NCBI GenBank assembly: GCA_000611775.1 | Contig: KK106982.1 | Location: 5,474,391 to 5,538,390 of the forward strand | DNA length: 64,000 nucleotides | Direction: 5' to 3' | DNA from: Umbilicaria muhlenbergii | Taxonomy: Eukaryota > Ascomycota > Lecanoromycetes > Umbilicariales > Umbilicariaceae | Part shown: positions 1-10,343 of the stretch, piece after piece | Position numbering within the stretch: the first letter of the stretch is position 1 | Layout of the letters: each line of letters begins with the position of its first letter | Program-made: the position numbers and the translations under genes | The notes under the pieces: model-generated | Databases searched by the model: none | What the model was told of the DNA's origin: nothing | What the model saw: only the letters and a program-made list of their open reading frames with translations

Positions 1-1960
1 GCTGCCATTGTATCTCACCGTCCACGATCTACAAACTCCCCATCCGATAGATGGTTTCGCACTACCCTGTGTTGAGTTATCCGCTGTGGGCCTCTTAGTT
101 GTGTGGCGGTGGCGAGCAGGTGGCAAGCAGGTGACGGGGCAAAATTGTCACCCTAATTTTCACATATATAGCAGTCCTTTCCTCCATAGCAATTAGTCTT
201 TAGTCGTCTCAGTATCTAGATTTTCAGCAGGTTGTGAGCCCGGTCGGCGCAAGGCGCTGCGGATTGACTCCGTCCATGCTGAGAGGATGTTAAAGACTAT
301 GCAAACAAGACCTTCACAGAGGCAGTATCGGAAGCCCACAAAAGTGGTCATTTCACTCCGGAAGCCCTCCTCGCAGAGATATGTACGGGCCGACAAGGCA
401 GTTATCGGAAGCCCACAGAGGTGGTCATTTCCTTGAGAATTAGGGACATTTGTGGTTGAGATTTGAGGACATTTGTGGTCGAGATTTTGGCTTTTGTGGC
501 TGAGGTCTTGGGCTTTTGAGTCAAGAATCTGGGACTTTGGGTGAGAAAATGAGGTTGTGGGTTTTAGGGTTGAGGGGGGGCAGTCGCAGTGAGAGGGAGT
601 GTTGAATTTTCACTGTCGTCTGCTTAGTGGTTTGGCATCCCCCTTCTGTATATATTCGCACCACTTTTCGTAGCAATCGAACTCCAGTCAATCCGTTGAA
701 TAAACTCAACACTTCCCACCTTCCTTCTCCATCTAGCCTCTCCGCTCACCAACTTTCCTCGTTCCCTCAATGCAACCTACCTCTCTACCTATCCCTCTAA
801 CAAATCCGCAAGAGCATAAACGCCCCCCGCCCCCCAACCGCGTGCATGGCATCCCCATCGCCCGTCGCCCCTCGCGCGGGGACAGTGAGACAGTCAATTT
901 AAGACTTGTCAGCTGCTTTACCCGCAAGCCACGAGTGCAAGCACGTGGCGCGGGCGAGCTTTTTTTGGATCTTGGCGCCAGCATCTCGGGGATTGGCCGA
1001 CTGGGGAAGATTGATTGGGGGTCTTGGCGTGGGGTGTACTGTATTATTCTGGAAAGAAAACGTAAGTGGTTGAAAAGTATTGAAAGGGAGTAGGTATGCC
1101 TGATAAGGCAGTAACTTTCCCTGGTTTCTTGAGCTTGTACTGAAGATGTAGTATCACAGCTTTGCGGGGTGTTTTCAGTTTGGTTGACTGCCAAGGACGT
1201 TCATGTGACTGGTTCATTGGTACTTGATGTGATGTAGCACTGGATATACATACCGTACGAGTGCTGTCTGTTTACCATTCAATCTGCGTGGCTTCGTTTA
1301 CGTTCATCGCTATTAAATCAAGGGTTGCGGGTCATTTGACGTTTGATGAGGCAGACATGCATGCTGCCCAGGCCCTCGCCAACTCCAAGGGCAGTCTAGA
1401 TGGCGCCAATCATCCCGTCTTTTGTGCTACAAGGGCAACTAGCGGTTCAGCCGCTTCGACAAGATAACAACGCACCAAGTTGTTCAATGGATCGATTTGC
1501 TGGCAAGAAATCACTACGGCACTTTTGGGGTTAACGGTGTCTTACTAGTACTCCTGTTATTTTTGTTGTTCGCGTTGTTCTGAAATCACCGGGACATGGC
1601 TGTGCCAAGCTGGTCTGGCTTGTCTGGCTCGTCCTCAAATGGAAGCCAAGCTCTCGAAGCCTGTTCGGAAGTCCAGATGTCAAGCCACGCTCAGCTCAAT
1701 ATACGAGGTACATGACGAGGTACATGATCTCAAACCAATGGAAATGATGTAAATCCTGTGTCCTGTTGTTGTTGTTGTTCTTCTTCTCCTTCTTCCTCCT
1801 ACTGCTTCCTCCGTATCGTCCCCTTTTATACACCCTTCCTCCCCCACTGCTCTTCTTTAAAAGCCGTGAACATCAGAACTCCACCTCCCTCCACTGTGCA
1901 CGCATTCCAAACCAGCCCCATCCCCGTCCCTCAATTCATCTATCCCATCACTCAGAAACA
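1..1960. other. Spacer without a recognisable gene
   Basis: No reading frame here has a recognisable domain or convincing codon pattern. The longest open frames (733-1194 on - and 770-1093 on +) overlap each other and look like chance. The visible structure is a pair of imperfect direct repeats (321-432), short reiterations of a GACATTTGTGGT-type motif (about 448-520) and two TATA-like stretches (about 163-170 and 648-657). Confidence 0.6.
321..432. repeat. Imperfect direct repeat of about 34 bp
   Basis: A segment starting GGCAGTATCGGAAGCCCACA at 321 recurs at 397 as GGCAGTTATCGGAAGCCCAC and continues into a shared GTGGTCATTTC end. The copies are separated by about 42 bp. No flanking target duplication or coding content is visible, so the origin is unknown. 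Confidence 0.7.
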
Positions 1961-2688
1961 ATGTTCCCCTCAATCCTCTCCATCCTCCTTCTCCCCGCCC
2001 TCGCCCTCCCCGCCCTCGCCCTCCCCGTCCTCGGCACCCCAGCCCCAGCCGACCTCTCCCCCCGCGCGCACTGCAACGCCGACAACTGCCTGCGCGCCCT
2101 CCGCAACCCCACCAACGCGGCCTCCGCCCCCCAATTCTGCAGCGGCTACTTGACCGCCCCCGCCGCGGCCTACCCGACCTACCTGTCGCAATGCACAGTC
2201 GGCAGCACCATCGCCGCATCCCGCGTCTCGAGCGCCTGCGCCTGCTACGTTGGAGCCAGCACGACCACATCGACCACCACAACAACAACAACCAGCGCAT
2301 CGACCGTACGTATCCCTCGATCCCAACCCGCCTCACCTCGAACCTAACGCTCCAACCGCTCCTCCTCCTCGCCACCGCCTTCCTCCTGACCCCCACCTCG
2401 CACCTGCTCCTCCCCAGCACCGGCCAACTGGCGCACATCGCGCCATCCTTCGACCCTTTCAACCCGGAAGCGTACACGATCGCGCCGGTGGTGGTGGATG
2501 CGAATCCGCGCGTGCCGGAGAGTTGGCTGCTGGTGTGCGGGTTTGATGCGGCGGGGCGGTTGGGGTGTAGTGCGGGGGGGGGCAGGTTGGGGGTGTTGCA
2601 GTATTTGGTCGGGACGGGGGGGTTGGAGGTGGGGACGTCGACGGTGGATACGTTTGTGACGTTGAGTGCGGTTTGTGTGGTTGCGTAG
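1961..2688 (+). CDS. Small secreted protein, two putative exons that do not close in frame
   Basis: The N-terminus (from 1961) is a clear signal peptide: a Leu/Ala/Pro-rich hydrophobic stretch, then a mature part with the pattern DNCLRAL, spaced Cys residues (QFCSGYL, SACACY) and a Thr-rich linker. This is the layout of a common but uncharacterised class of ascomycete secreted proteins. A GTACGT donor at 2306, a CCTAAC branch-like site near 2344 and a CCCCAG acceptor at 2417 suggest one 112-nt intron. The downstream frame (to 2688) has the expected composition (EAYTIAPVVVDANPRV, CGF, GCS), but joining 1961-2305 to 2418-2688 gives 616 nt, which is not a multiple of three. A base error, a natural frameshift or an unseen splice site would explain this. 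Family assignment is by pattern only. Confidence 0.5.
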
Positions 2689-4427
2689 GGCTGAGGATGG
2701 GGACGAGGGAAGGGGCTGGGATGGGGGCGGAGATGATGAGGATGAGGGGGAGAGGGGGTGCGGGGGTGCGGGGCGACTCGCGGTGGGTTTGCTTGGGGCG
2801 GGCTTGAAGTTGCTTGGGCGAGGGTGCGAGGGGCGAGGGACGAGGGAGAAGGGCGATTCTACCCTACACTCCACCGCCACCTCAACAGCAAAAGACAATC
2901 CCGCAAGCCAAACCAGCGCCAAAACCATCCCAGTACGAGAAGCAAGCAAGTCGCGGCCTCTACAAACGTAGCATACATACCAAAAAAACACTTCCACCAC
3001 GAGATAGACTACCCCATTGAATCCAGCGTAGTGAGAACAGAAACCCCACAACCAATCACCCACGCCTCCCCAGTCTTCCCGCCTCCACCCCAGCCGAACC
3101 GTTGTTGGCAGCCTCTAGAGATTCGCCGCCGTGGCCCGGAAATCGACGGACATTCCTACATCCTATATTCTTCCACACCCAGCCGACACTAGAAGGGCGA
3201 GAAAGAAAAAAATCACGCAGGAAGATAAGCTGCGACGAGTCAGGCCCTTGCTCTGCGTACGGGCTGAGAGGCAGGCGAGGATGCAAAGGGACTTGTAGGT
3301 TCTCTGATCCCGGCCTTTGGGCTTGCGGTCGGTTTGATGTTGACTCCGACCCGTAGATGAGCGAAATCCAAGCTGCAAGTTTAAGTCTTCCCCTTCCTCT
3401 TCCTCTTCCTCTTCCCATCCCTCTTCCCATCCATCCATCCATAACCCCCCCCCATCCGCCTCCCTCCCCTCCCAATCTACCCCCACTCTCCCATCCCAGA
3501 TCAAATCCCCACCATCCCTCTCCTTCCTCACCATGCCTCTCCTTCCTCTTCTTCCTCTCTCCTCCCTCACCATCCTCACCATCCCCCCCTCATCCTCACT
3601 TCTCCATTCCTCTCCCCCTAGTCTTCCCCGCAACCCTCTCCACTCCACTCCACTCAAATCAGCACACACAAAGAGAGAGAAAAAGAAAAAGCATCTCACA
3701 CGCCCACGCCCACCCACACACTCCGCCCCTGCCGGAAGAGGACGATGGCGGGCCATGGGGAGAGCAGAGGTAGAGGCAACGGGAGAGTGGGGAGGAGCAA
3801 GGCGTCTGGTTGTCGCCTTCAAGTACTGAACATGGGACGGGTGACATGAGTAGTGATTGCATCCGAGACACATGCACCGACGATCTGGCTAATCCACAAG
3901 GATTTGACATTTACCCTAACACGAATCACTTCACATTCACATAGGCATTGTGTGGCACAAATAACATCAAGCAAGCAATGTCGCATTCATCTGCCAATAG
4001 CAGCAATGTCTCAGCTAGCAAGTTGTTTGCAGGAGGTGTGAAACAAAAAGCAAAGTGTAGTGGTATCAAATCATCCGTTCCGTCATCTCATCAGACCTCC
4101 GCTTCTCATCATCGAACAAATCACGCTTCTCGTAAGAAACAAAGAGACCAGTCAGACGACCGAATCACTGATGTCCGCCTCCATACTTCAAAAGGTCGTC
4201 ACCAGTCTTACTCCCGTGGCGCCTTGAACGATCATGCTTGGGATCATCATGCATGACTTCCGGCTCTCCCAACTGCTGCGCAAAGACACTGGGGGGGACG
4301 CGAGCTGCGTCGAGGACACCCGTGTCGTTGCCAGAAGAACCAAAAGGCGCAGAGGTGGAAGAGCTGGGTCAAGAGGGATAAGTACATGGCTCAGACCGAG
4401 GGAAGTGGAGTGGACACCAGGGAGCAC
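2689..4427. other. Spacer; pyrimidine-rich, no gene seen
   Basis: The long frames here (for example 3163-3873 on -) are low-complexity translations of strand-asymmetric DNA, rich in Pro/Ser on one strand and Gly/Glu on the other. I see no domain or splice structure that would support a gene. Confidence 0.55.
3385..3655. repeat. Polypyrimidine tract of about 270 bp
   Basis: The + strand is almost entirely C and T, with CTTCCT, CCATC and CTCACC reiterations such as the CTTCCT units at about 3385-3420 and CATCCATCCATCC near 3430. The strong strand asymmetry could form triplex or unusual DNA. It lies about 770 bp beyond the 3' end of the Gly/Ser-rich gene that ends at 4428. Confidence 0.75.
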
Positions 4428-6310
4428 CTACAGGCCGGTGTTGCCCCGGGTGTTCCCCGATCCATACCCAGTAGAGCCAGTGTTGTCGTAGCTGGAGTCG
4501 GTGCCCCTTCCAGATCCTAGACCAGTGCCTGAAGAACCGTATTCACCTGTAGTGTCTCGGTCTCCTGTCAAGCCACCAGTGTGAGATGAGCCCAAGCCGG
4601 CACCGGTGGAGCCATAGCCGGTTTCGGAAGAACCCGTCCCACGTCCAGTGCTGGAACCGTAGTTATCAGAAGATCCCATGCCGCTACCAGAACCCGAGGA
4701 GGAGTTTATAGCATCGAGGTTGACGCCAGAGGGAGTACCACTGGCAAGCTTGTCGTATTTACCTGTGTTGTCTCTCTCGTGGCTGGCAGGACCGGTGGTG
4801 CTCTCAAAGGCGCGCTGCGAGACACCGGTGCCGAGTCCTCTATCATCTGCTCCTCCCATACCAAGACCGGTAGATGTGCTCGATGTGTCTCGGTCATTGT
4901 AATCAGTGCCCCGGATACCTGAGCTGCCAGATGTACCTCGGTCATTGTAATCAGTTCTTCCAATGCCTGAAGTGCCTGAGGTGCCTGAGTAGCCCTTGTC
5001 ACCATAACCTGAGCGCTCATTGCCGACCCCACCAGTAGTGCCAGAGGTCTGGTAGTTGGAACTACCCGAGCCAACAGCACCTAAGCCACCGGTGCTACCG
5101 GCTCCATCGTAGTCGCGGCCAGTAGTGTCTCTCCCCGAAGAACCTAGACCACCGGTTGTGGAAGAGGTATTGTCGTAACTAGAGGAGCCTAGACCCCCAG
5201 TTGTAGAAGTGTTGTCGCGAGTGGAAGAGCCCAAACCACCAGTTGTGGAAGAAGTGTTATCATAACCGGAAGAGCCTAGACCACCAGTCGTAGAGGAGTG
5301 ATGGCCGGTGTGGTGGCCAGAGTGGTGACCAGTTGAGCCAACACCACCGATTGCAGTGGCCGCAGCCGTTTCCAAGCTACCTCCCGTTCCGCCTGTTCCA
5401 ACATGTGGGTCAAGAACTTTGGCAGTCCGAGTGTAGTGTTCACCGCCGTGAATAATATCTTCCTCTCCACGGTGAGCATCTCCAACAACCTCGCCAATCG
5501 TGGTGTGGCTGCCTAGACCGGAACCGGTGGTGCTGTCTGGGGCAAATAATCAGCTCAGTAACAGTATAATCATAATCGGTTAGACGTACCATAGCCTGAC
5601 GAGCCAGTCAACCCAGTCCCAGTAGTACCGGAGCCAAGACCTGATTCGCCGTGGTGGCCGTGGTGGCCATGGTGACTCGAGCCAGTCAAGCCAGTTCCAC
5701 TTGATCCAGTCAAGCCAGAGCCACGGCCCGTTGTGTCATCATAGCCAGTAGTAGAGCCAGTCAAGCCAGAGCCGCTGGACCCAGTCAAACCAGAGCCACG
5801 GCCCGTTGTGTCATCATAGCCAGTCGAATCAGTGCCAGTGGTACTGGACCCAAGGCCTGACTTGTCGTGATGGCCGTGGTGGCCGTGATGGCCGTGCTCT
5901 GTCGAGCCAGTCAAACCAGAGCCGCTTGATCCAGTCAGACCAGAGCTACGGCCTGTTGTATCATCGTAGCCAGTTGACCCAGTCGAGCTCGAAAGACCGG
6001 CAGCGGTGCTAGCCTTGTCGCCACGGCCAGTGACGGGATCGTATCCTGCCTCGGTGCTGCCAAAGTTACCAGGCATGCTCGAGGTAGCACCGGTCGAGGT
6101 ACCGTGAGTGTCGTGTGTGGTGCTAGAACCGCCGATGCCAGTGTGGCCTGAGCCAGTGCCGTATTCTTTCACACCAGGAGTTAGTTGTCTTGCTTGAAGT
6201 GAGGTGACGAGTCGATGCTTACCATTGTCGCCTTGGTTGGCTGCCGCAGCCTCGGAGGTGTGCTTCTCACCCGTCACGGCGTCTTTGATCTTGTTGATTA
6301 TACCAGACAT
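4428..6310 (-). CDS. Gly/Ser/Thr/His-rich hydrophilin-like stress protein
   Basis: Three exons join in frame: 6223-6310, 5590-6165 and 4428-5536, giving about 590 aa. The introns are 57 and 53 nt; the first is a multiple of three without stops, so its retention would also stay open. The N-terminus MSGIINKIKDAVTGEKH resembles the start of many Dothideomycete glycine-rich proteins. The body is repetitive: TGLTGSSGSG and GYDDTTGRG modules, two HGHHGHHG clusters and, in exon 3, about five TTGGLGSS-type modules. Between them sits a non-repetitive block (EVVGDAHRGEEDIIHGG then HYTRTAKVLDPH) that should be the conserved core. There is no signal peptide or membrane segment. Composition fits an intrinsically disordered, hydration-type protein; a role in desiccation or osmotic stress is inference. 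Start chosen at the conserved MSGI. Confidence 0.8.
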
Positions 6311-7485
6311 GATTGAGATTTTGATGGGTATCTTTAGTGGTTTGAGTGGACGGATGAGCTGCAGTGATGGTTGTGTGCGTGAAAGTGGTCGTCAGAGGTG
6401 CACAGTCGAGAAAGGTGAGGGTTGATGTATGGAGCAGTGTATGAGGGGGAGAGAGCGGAGGCAGGAGAGGGGAGTACGTGGGGCTTTTTAAGCTAGAGCA
6501 GGTGAATGGTACCAGGGAGGAGGTATAAACACCTGATCTGAACCCTGGGCAGGATCCCTGCACGCGTGAATGGCGAATGGCAGCAAAACCTGGCACAGGC
6601 CGCAGCGCATGCCTCATTCCTGCCTAGCGCCCCGAACTGTCGTCACTGCGTCAGAGAGCACAAGCGCCCGCCGTGTCAAGACCAAGGAAGGCGGGCATTT
6701 CAGGCATTTCAGGCATTTCAGGCATTTCAGGCATTTCAGGCATTTCAGGCATTTCAGGTACGAGTTGCCTCAGTTCCTAGTCCCGATCGGAGCAGGCCTG
6801 CTCCGTCCTCTGCTCCTCGCTTGAGGGACTGGAAGGACTGGAGGGACTTGACGTCGATGCACGAGTATGGTACAGCGAATACAGCGAATCCCTCAAAGCT
6901 TGTGCATTCAGTGCATTCACTGGCACGGCCGAAAGTGGATCCTTGCGGGATCCATCCAATTGCGCGGCGGTGAGTCGGTCAAGAGTGAAGATCGAGGCAG
7001 GGCCCCTCTCCCTTCTCCTTGCGGCAAGGACTGTTCCCGCCGAGATTGCAAACAGGCAAGCTCGTGAGAGCAAAGCAAGCATGAACCCTGGCAAAGGCGT
7101 CAGCAATGACATCAGGCGTGCAGAACCCCACATCGTCTTGATTCAGTTATGCGAAGCGATCGGTGGCGCAGTCCAGCTGTGGCGGTGGCTGTGCTCGATC
7201 CAACAGCTGACGCGTCACATGACCGAAGCGGGAATGCAAGTCATTTCCATTCTGGTCCGGAATTGAGAGGTATACGATACAAACCGTTGCCGCTGCCGCT
7301 GCCGCTGTTGCTGCTCTTGCCAGAACTGCATGGAGTAGGGTACAACACCTCATGCCGTGATGAGTGAGCGAGTGACTAGAGAAGTGAAAACGCCGGCTGG
7401 TAATCCTCAGCCCTCCGCCAAACCCGAACCCAACCCCCCCCCCTGTGGATAATGCACAACCCAAGTGATACCCTTCGCTGACCCA
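6311..7485. other. Spacer with a 9-bp minisatellite
   Basis: This is the region between the divergent hydrophilin-like gene and the 3' end of the RING gene. Apart from the 9-bp tandem repeat at 6694-6756 and a short GCCGCT-type triplet run near 7281-7316, no coding structure is evident. Confidence 0.55.
6694..6756. repeat. Tandem repeat, seven copies of a 9-bp unit
   Basis: Seven perfect head-to-tail copies of GGCATTTCA run from 6694 to 6756. The unit length keeps a frame open by chance (repeating F-Q-A), but no gene is supported. Confidence 0.95.
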
Positions 7486-10343
7486 TCATCGATTCCGGTC
7501 CGCCTGCGCCTGTCTCCACGCCGCTTCCCCGCTGAACGCCGACAGACTAAAGGACGCCAGGCCCCTCCATCCTCCCCGTGACGTGCTGCCCTGCTCGTTG
7601 ACCAGAGTAGCTTCCATGTCATCGCCCCGCTCCATGTCCGCGTTGGCCTCGTCGGCGTTGCGAGGTATCGGGATGGCTGAGGACGGCGACTCAGCCGTGC
7701 TCTCCCCGGCTTGGCTCTCGATGTCCTGCCCGGGGTCGTCAGGGTAGGGGGTTTGCGGAGACGTAGTCGTGGAGGGGTTTGCCATCCGGACCACGTCGCC
7801 CTTGCATATGGGGCACGTTCGAACCCGAGTGGTGAGCCAGGGCGTTCTGCCATGTCATTAGCGCCTTTTATCTGAAGAAGGGGATGGTTGCCTTACATGC
7901 ACTCCGCGTGGAACTCATGACCGCAAGGGAGGCTCATCACCCGACTCTGGCCGTCGACGTATTCCTCCAGGCAGACAACACACTCGACCTGCTTCCCTGT
8001 GTAACGCTTCTTCCACGGTGTGGTGGCGGGATCTTTCTCATGCTGAGAGACTGCCGCCCTCGCAGTAGCATTGTCCAAGGAAGCCGAGACGGCAGCGCCT
8101 ATACCAGACGTCGTCCGTGAGCGTGGCCTGGCGCGTGATGGCACAGATTGAGGATTGATCTGTTGCAACAAAGGCGATACGGGTGAGGATGCACTAGGCG
8201 AAGCCAGTAGCGATGAGGTGGAGGTCGTGGAGGACGGCATGGTATGGTAAGTACGCACAGGCAGCCGATCGACAACCGACTTCGGCGCTCGCCATCTCCT
8301 CCTACGGATGCGGCCGCGTAGTAGAAGTAAAGCGTATACCACTGTCAAGGTAACGAGAGGGCTGACCACCAAGACCAAGAGCGTATCAAAGAATGGGCTT
8401 GTCGACATTGTCGTAGGCGTTAGTGTAACCCAAAGACCATCGTGTTCCTCGTAGTCTCCCTCGTCGACGCGGTCGTTTGTTTTCGAAGGCTTTGGGGTAG
8501 ACACCTTAGGAGCTGTTGATGTAGAAAGTGGGCTTTCTTGGGCCAGATTCTCATCGTCCTCATCTCCCCACATGATTTGGCTGAGCCAACTGCTACTATC
8601 GTCATCCGAATCGTACGAGTCTTTGCCGCTGTCTGCAGAAGCCTTGTCGTTATGGGTTCCTTGCGTGCCGGCCTTGCCTTGTCCAGACTTTCCATACTCA
8701 CCACTGCCAGGTGTTATGCTGCCGCCGGACAGACCACTGCCAGCGTGGAGCCCAGAATTTGAATCAGAGCCGCCGGTGGGTTTCAATGTTGATGGTTTTG
8801 GCTTGACTGCTGATGTGCTCGACGTGGCCTTGCCTTCCCCACCTGGAATCATCACAGGGATATTGGAGCCAATGAGGTCCGGATCGCGCCAATCCTGAAC
8901 TCCAATAACAAAGTCATCACTCGAGCTTTGTTGGGACCCTGGCTTTTCGGTCGCCTGCCCTTTGTTGTTGCCTTTACCACTTTTGCCTACGCTAGAGCTG
9001 GGCTGCTTGTCTCCCTGACTTCCGTCATCCCAGTCGTCGTTCATAATCCAGTTCAGTCGACCGCTGCTAGGCGGCCGACGGCTGTCTGCCGGCAACTGTG
9101 AGCCAGGCGAGCGACTACCGAAGCCGAAAAAGGATACGACAGAGCGCAACCACCCAACACTCTCTGATCGAGGGTATGATGTCTCGGTTGTGATTGTACG
9201 TGCGAGTTTGGTCTTGGCAGGCACAATGCTCGGCTGTGGCGTGGGAGTCTGTTTCGCCAAGTCTACCCTGGCCGTAAACGTAGTTCCGTCATTTGAAGCC
9301 TTGTTCTTTTTCCCGGACTTCCTGTTTGCTGTGGCTTTGCTGGTTCGATCATCGCTCTGCGGGCGCTTGTCCCCATCTGCAAGTGGTATGTCTTCTATAT
9401 ACCCACCTAGAGGGATAAGGGACGAAAGTAGATGCGCGGTAGTGTGCGAGGTGAAGAGCGACGGTATCGTGACGTTTGACGTATCCCCGCGAGCATACAT
9501 TGTAACCAGCCCACCGCCCCGAGTTTGGTCGCCAACGATAAGAGCCACGCCACCACGACGCTGAACCCATTTGACCTTTTCAAGAAAACCACAGCCTCCT
9601 CGGCTTAGAAGGACCACCTTGCCCGCTATCTCGGCTGACTCTTGTAGAGATTGGATATCGGCATGTTGTGAAGGGCGACCATCCTTGGAGTTGTGGTATT
9701 GTGCAGGTTGGCCGGGTTGCGGCGGCTTAGATACTTGAGAGCCTTGGAGTGGGTAGTGAAGATGATCATCCGTGCCGTCTCCTTCAGAGGGATCCGCCAA
9801 ACCGTCATTCGCTTGCTGCATGATACCCGCTTCGGACCGCCGCTGCTTGCCAGCATTGTCATCCGCATTTCCTGCCTCAGCATTCTCCTGCGCTGCAGTT
9901 TTTCTTCTTCCTGCGTTATCAGCGCTGCTATCGATGTATTGCTGCCTGTTCCCACCTGTCCAGCCTGGGACATCGCTGCAGCCAAGCTCACCCTCTGCAC
10001 CGGTAACAGCGCCACCTCTGCCTAGATTGTCATCACCAAAGCCACTTCCCACCCATAGTTGTCCTTTCAGACCATCGGAAGGGAGTAGGGGACCGAAAGC
10101 AGCCGGTCTCGCAAGAAAAAAGGTCGAATTGTCGTCCGTCAGGCTAATGATGGCTGAGGGCGGGAATAAGGAGGAGGGAGTATGGAAGGAGAACAAGGCT
10201 CGGATACCGCTCTTCCGGCCGGAGGATGTAGATTCTGTCGACAGGCGTTGTCGAGGATGCGAATGTAGGAGCGAGAAGAAGGTTAAGAAGACTGGTAGAG
10301 CAATGAAACAGAGGAGCAACAGGATGAGAGGTGGCGATCGCAT
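7486..10343 (-). CDS. PA-TM-RING-H2 transmembrane E3 ubiquitin ligase
   Basis: Two exons, 7897-10343 and 7486-7846, split by a 50-nt intron inside the RING finger, give about 935 aa. An N-terminal signal or anchor segment (MRSPPLILLLLCFIALPVFL) is followed by a protease-associated domain containing GKVVLLSRGGCGFLEKV and a second half with VTIPSLF. A long low-complexity lumenal region and one membrane helix (LLVLVVSPLVTLTVVYALLLL) followed by basic residues come next. The RING-H2 finger has ECVVCLEEY, then LPCGHEFHAEC and TCPICK; all eight ligands appear only after splicing. Known PA-TM-RING proteins are endomembrane ubiquitin ligases, so that role is inferred for this protein. A longer start at 10409 exists; 10343 is preferred because it puts the hydrophobic segment at the N-terminus. 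Confidence 0.9.

Noticed and set aside
140-720. Possible remnant of an LTR (two TATA-like sites with similar downstream sequence)
   Set aside because: No matching pair of terminal repeats, primer-binding site or element proteins are visible nearby.
3163-3873. 236-codon frame on the - strand
   Set aside because: It is a low-complexity translation of the purine-rich strand of a polypyrimidine tract, with no domain.
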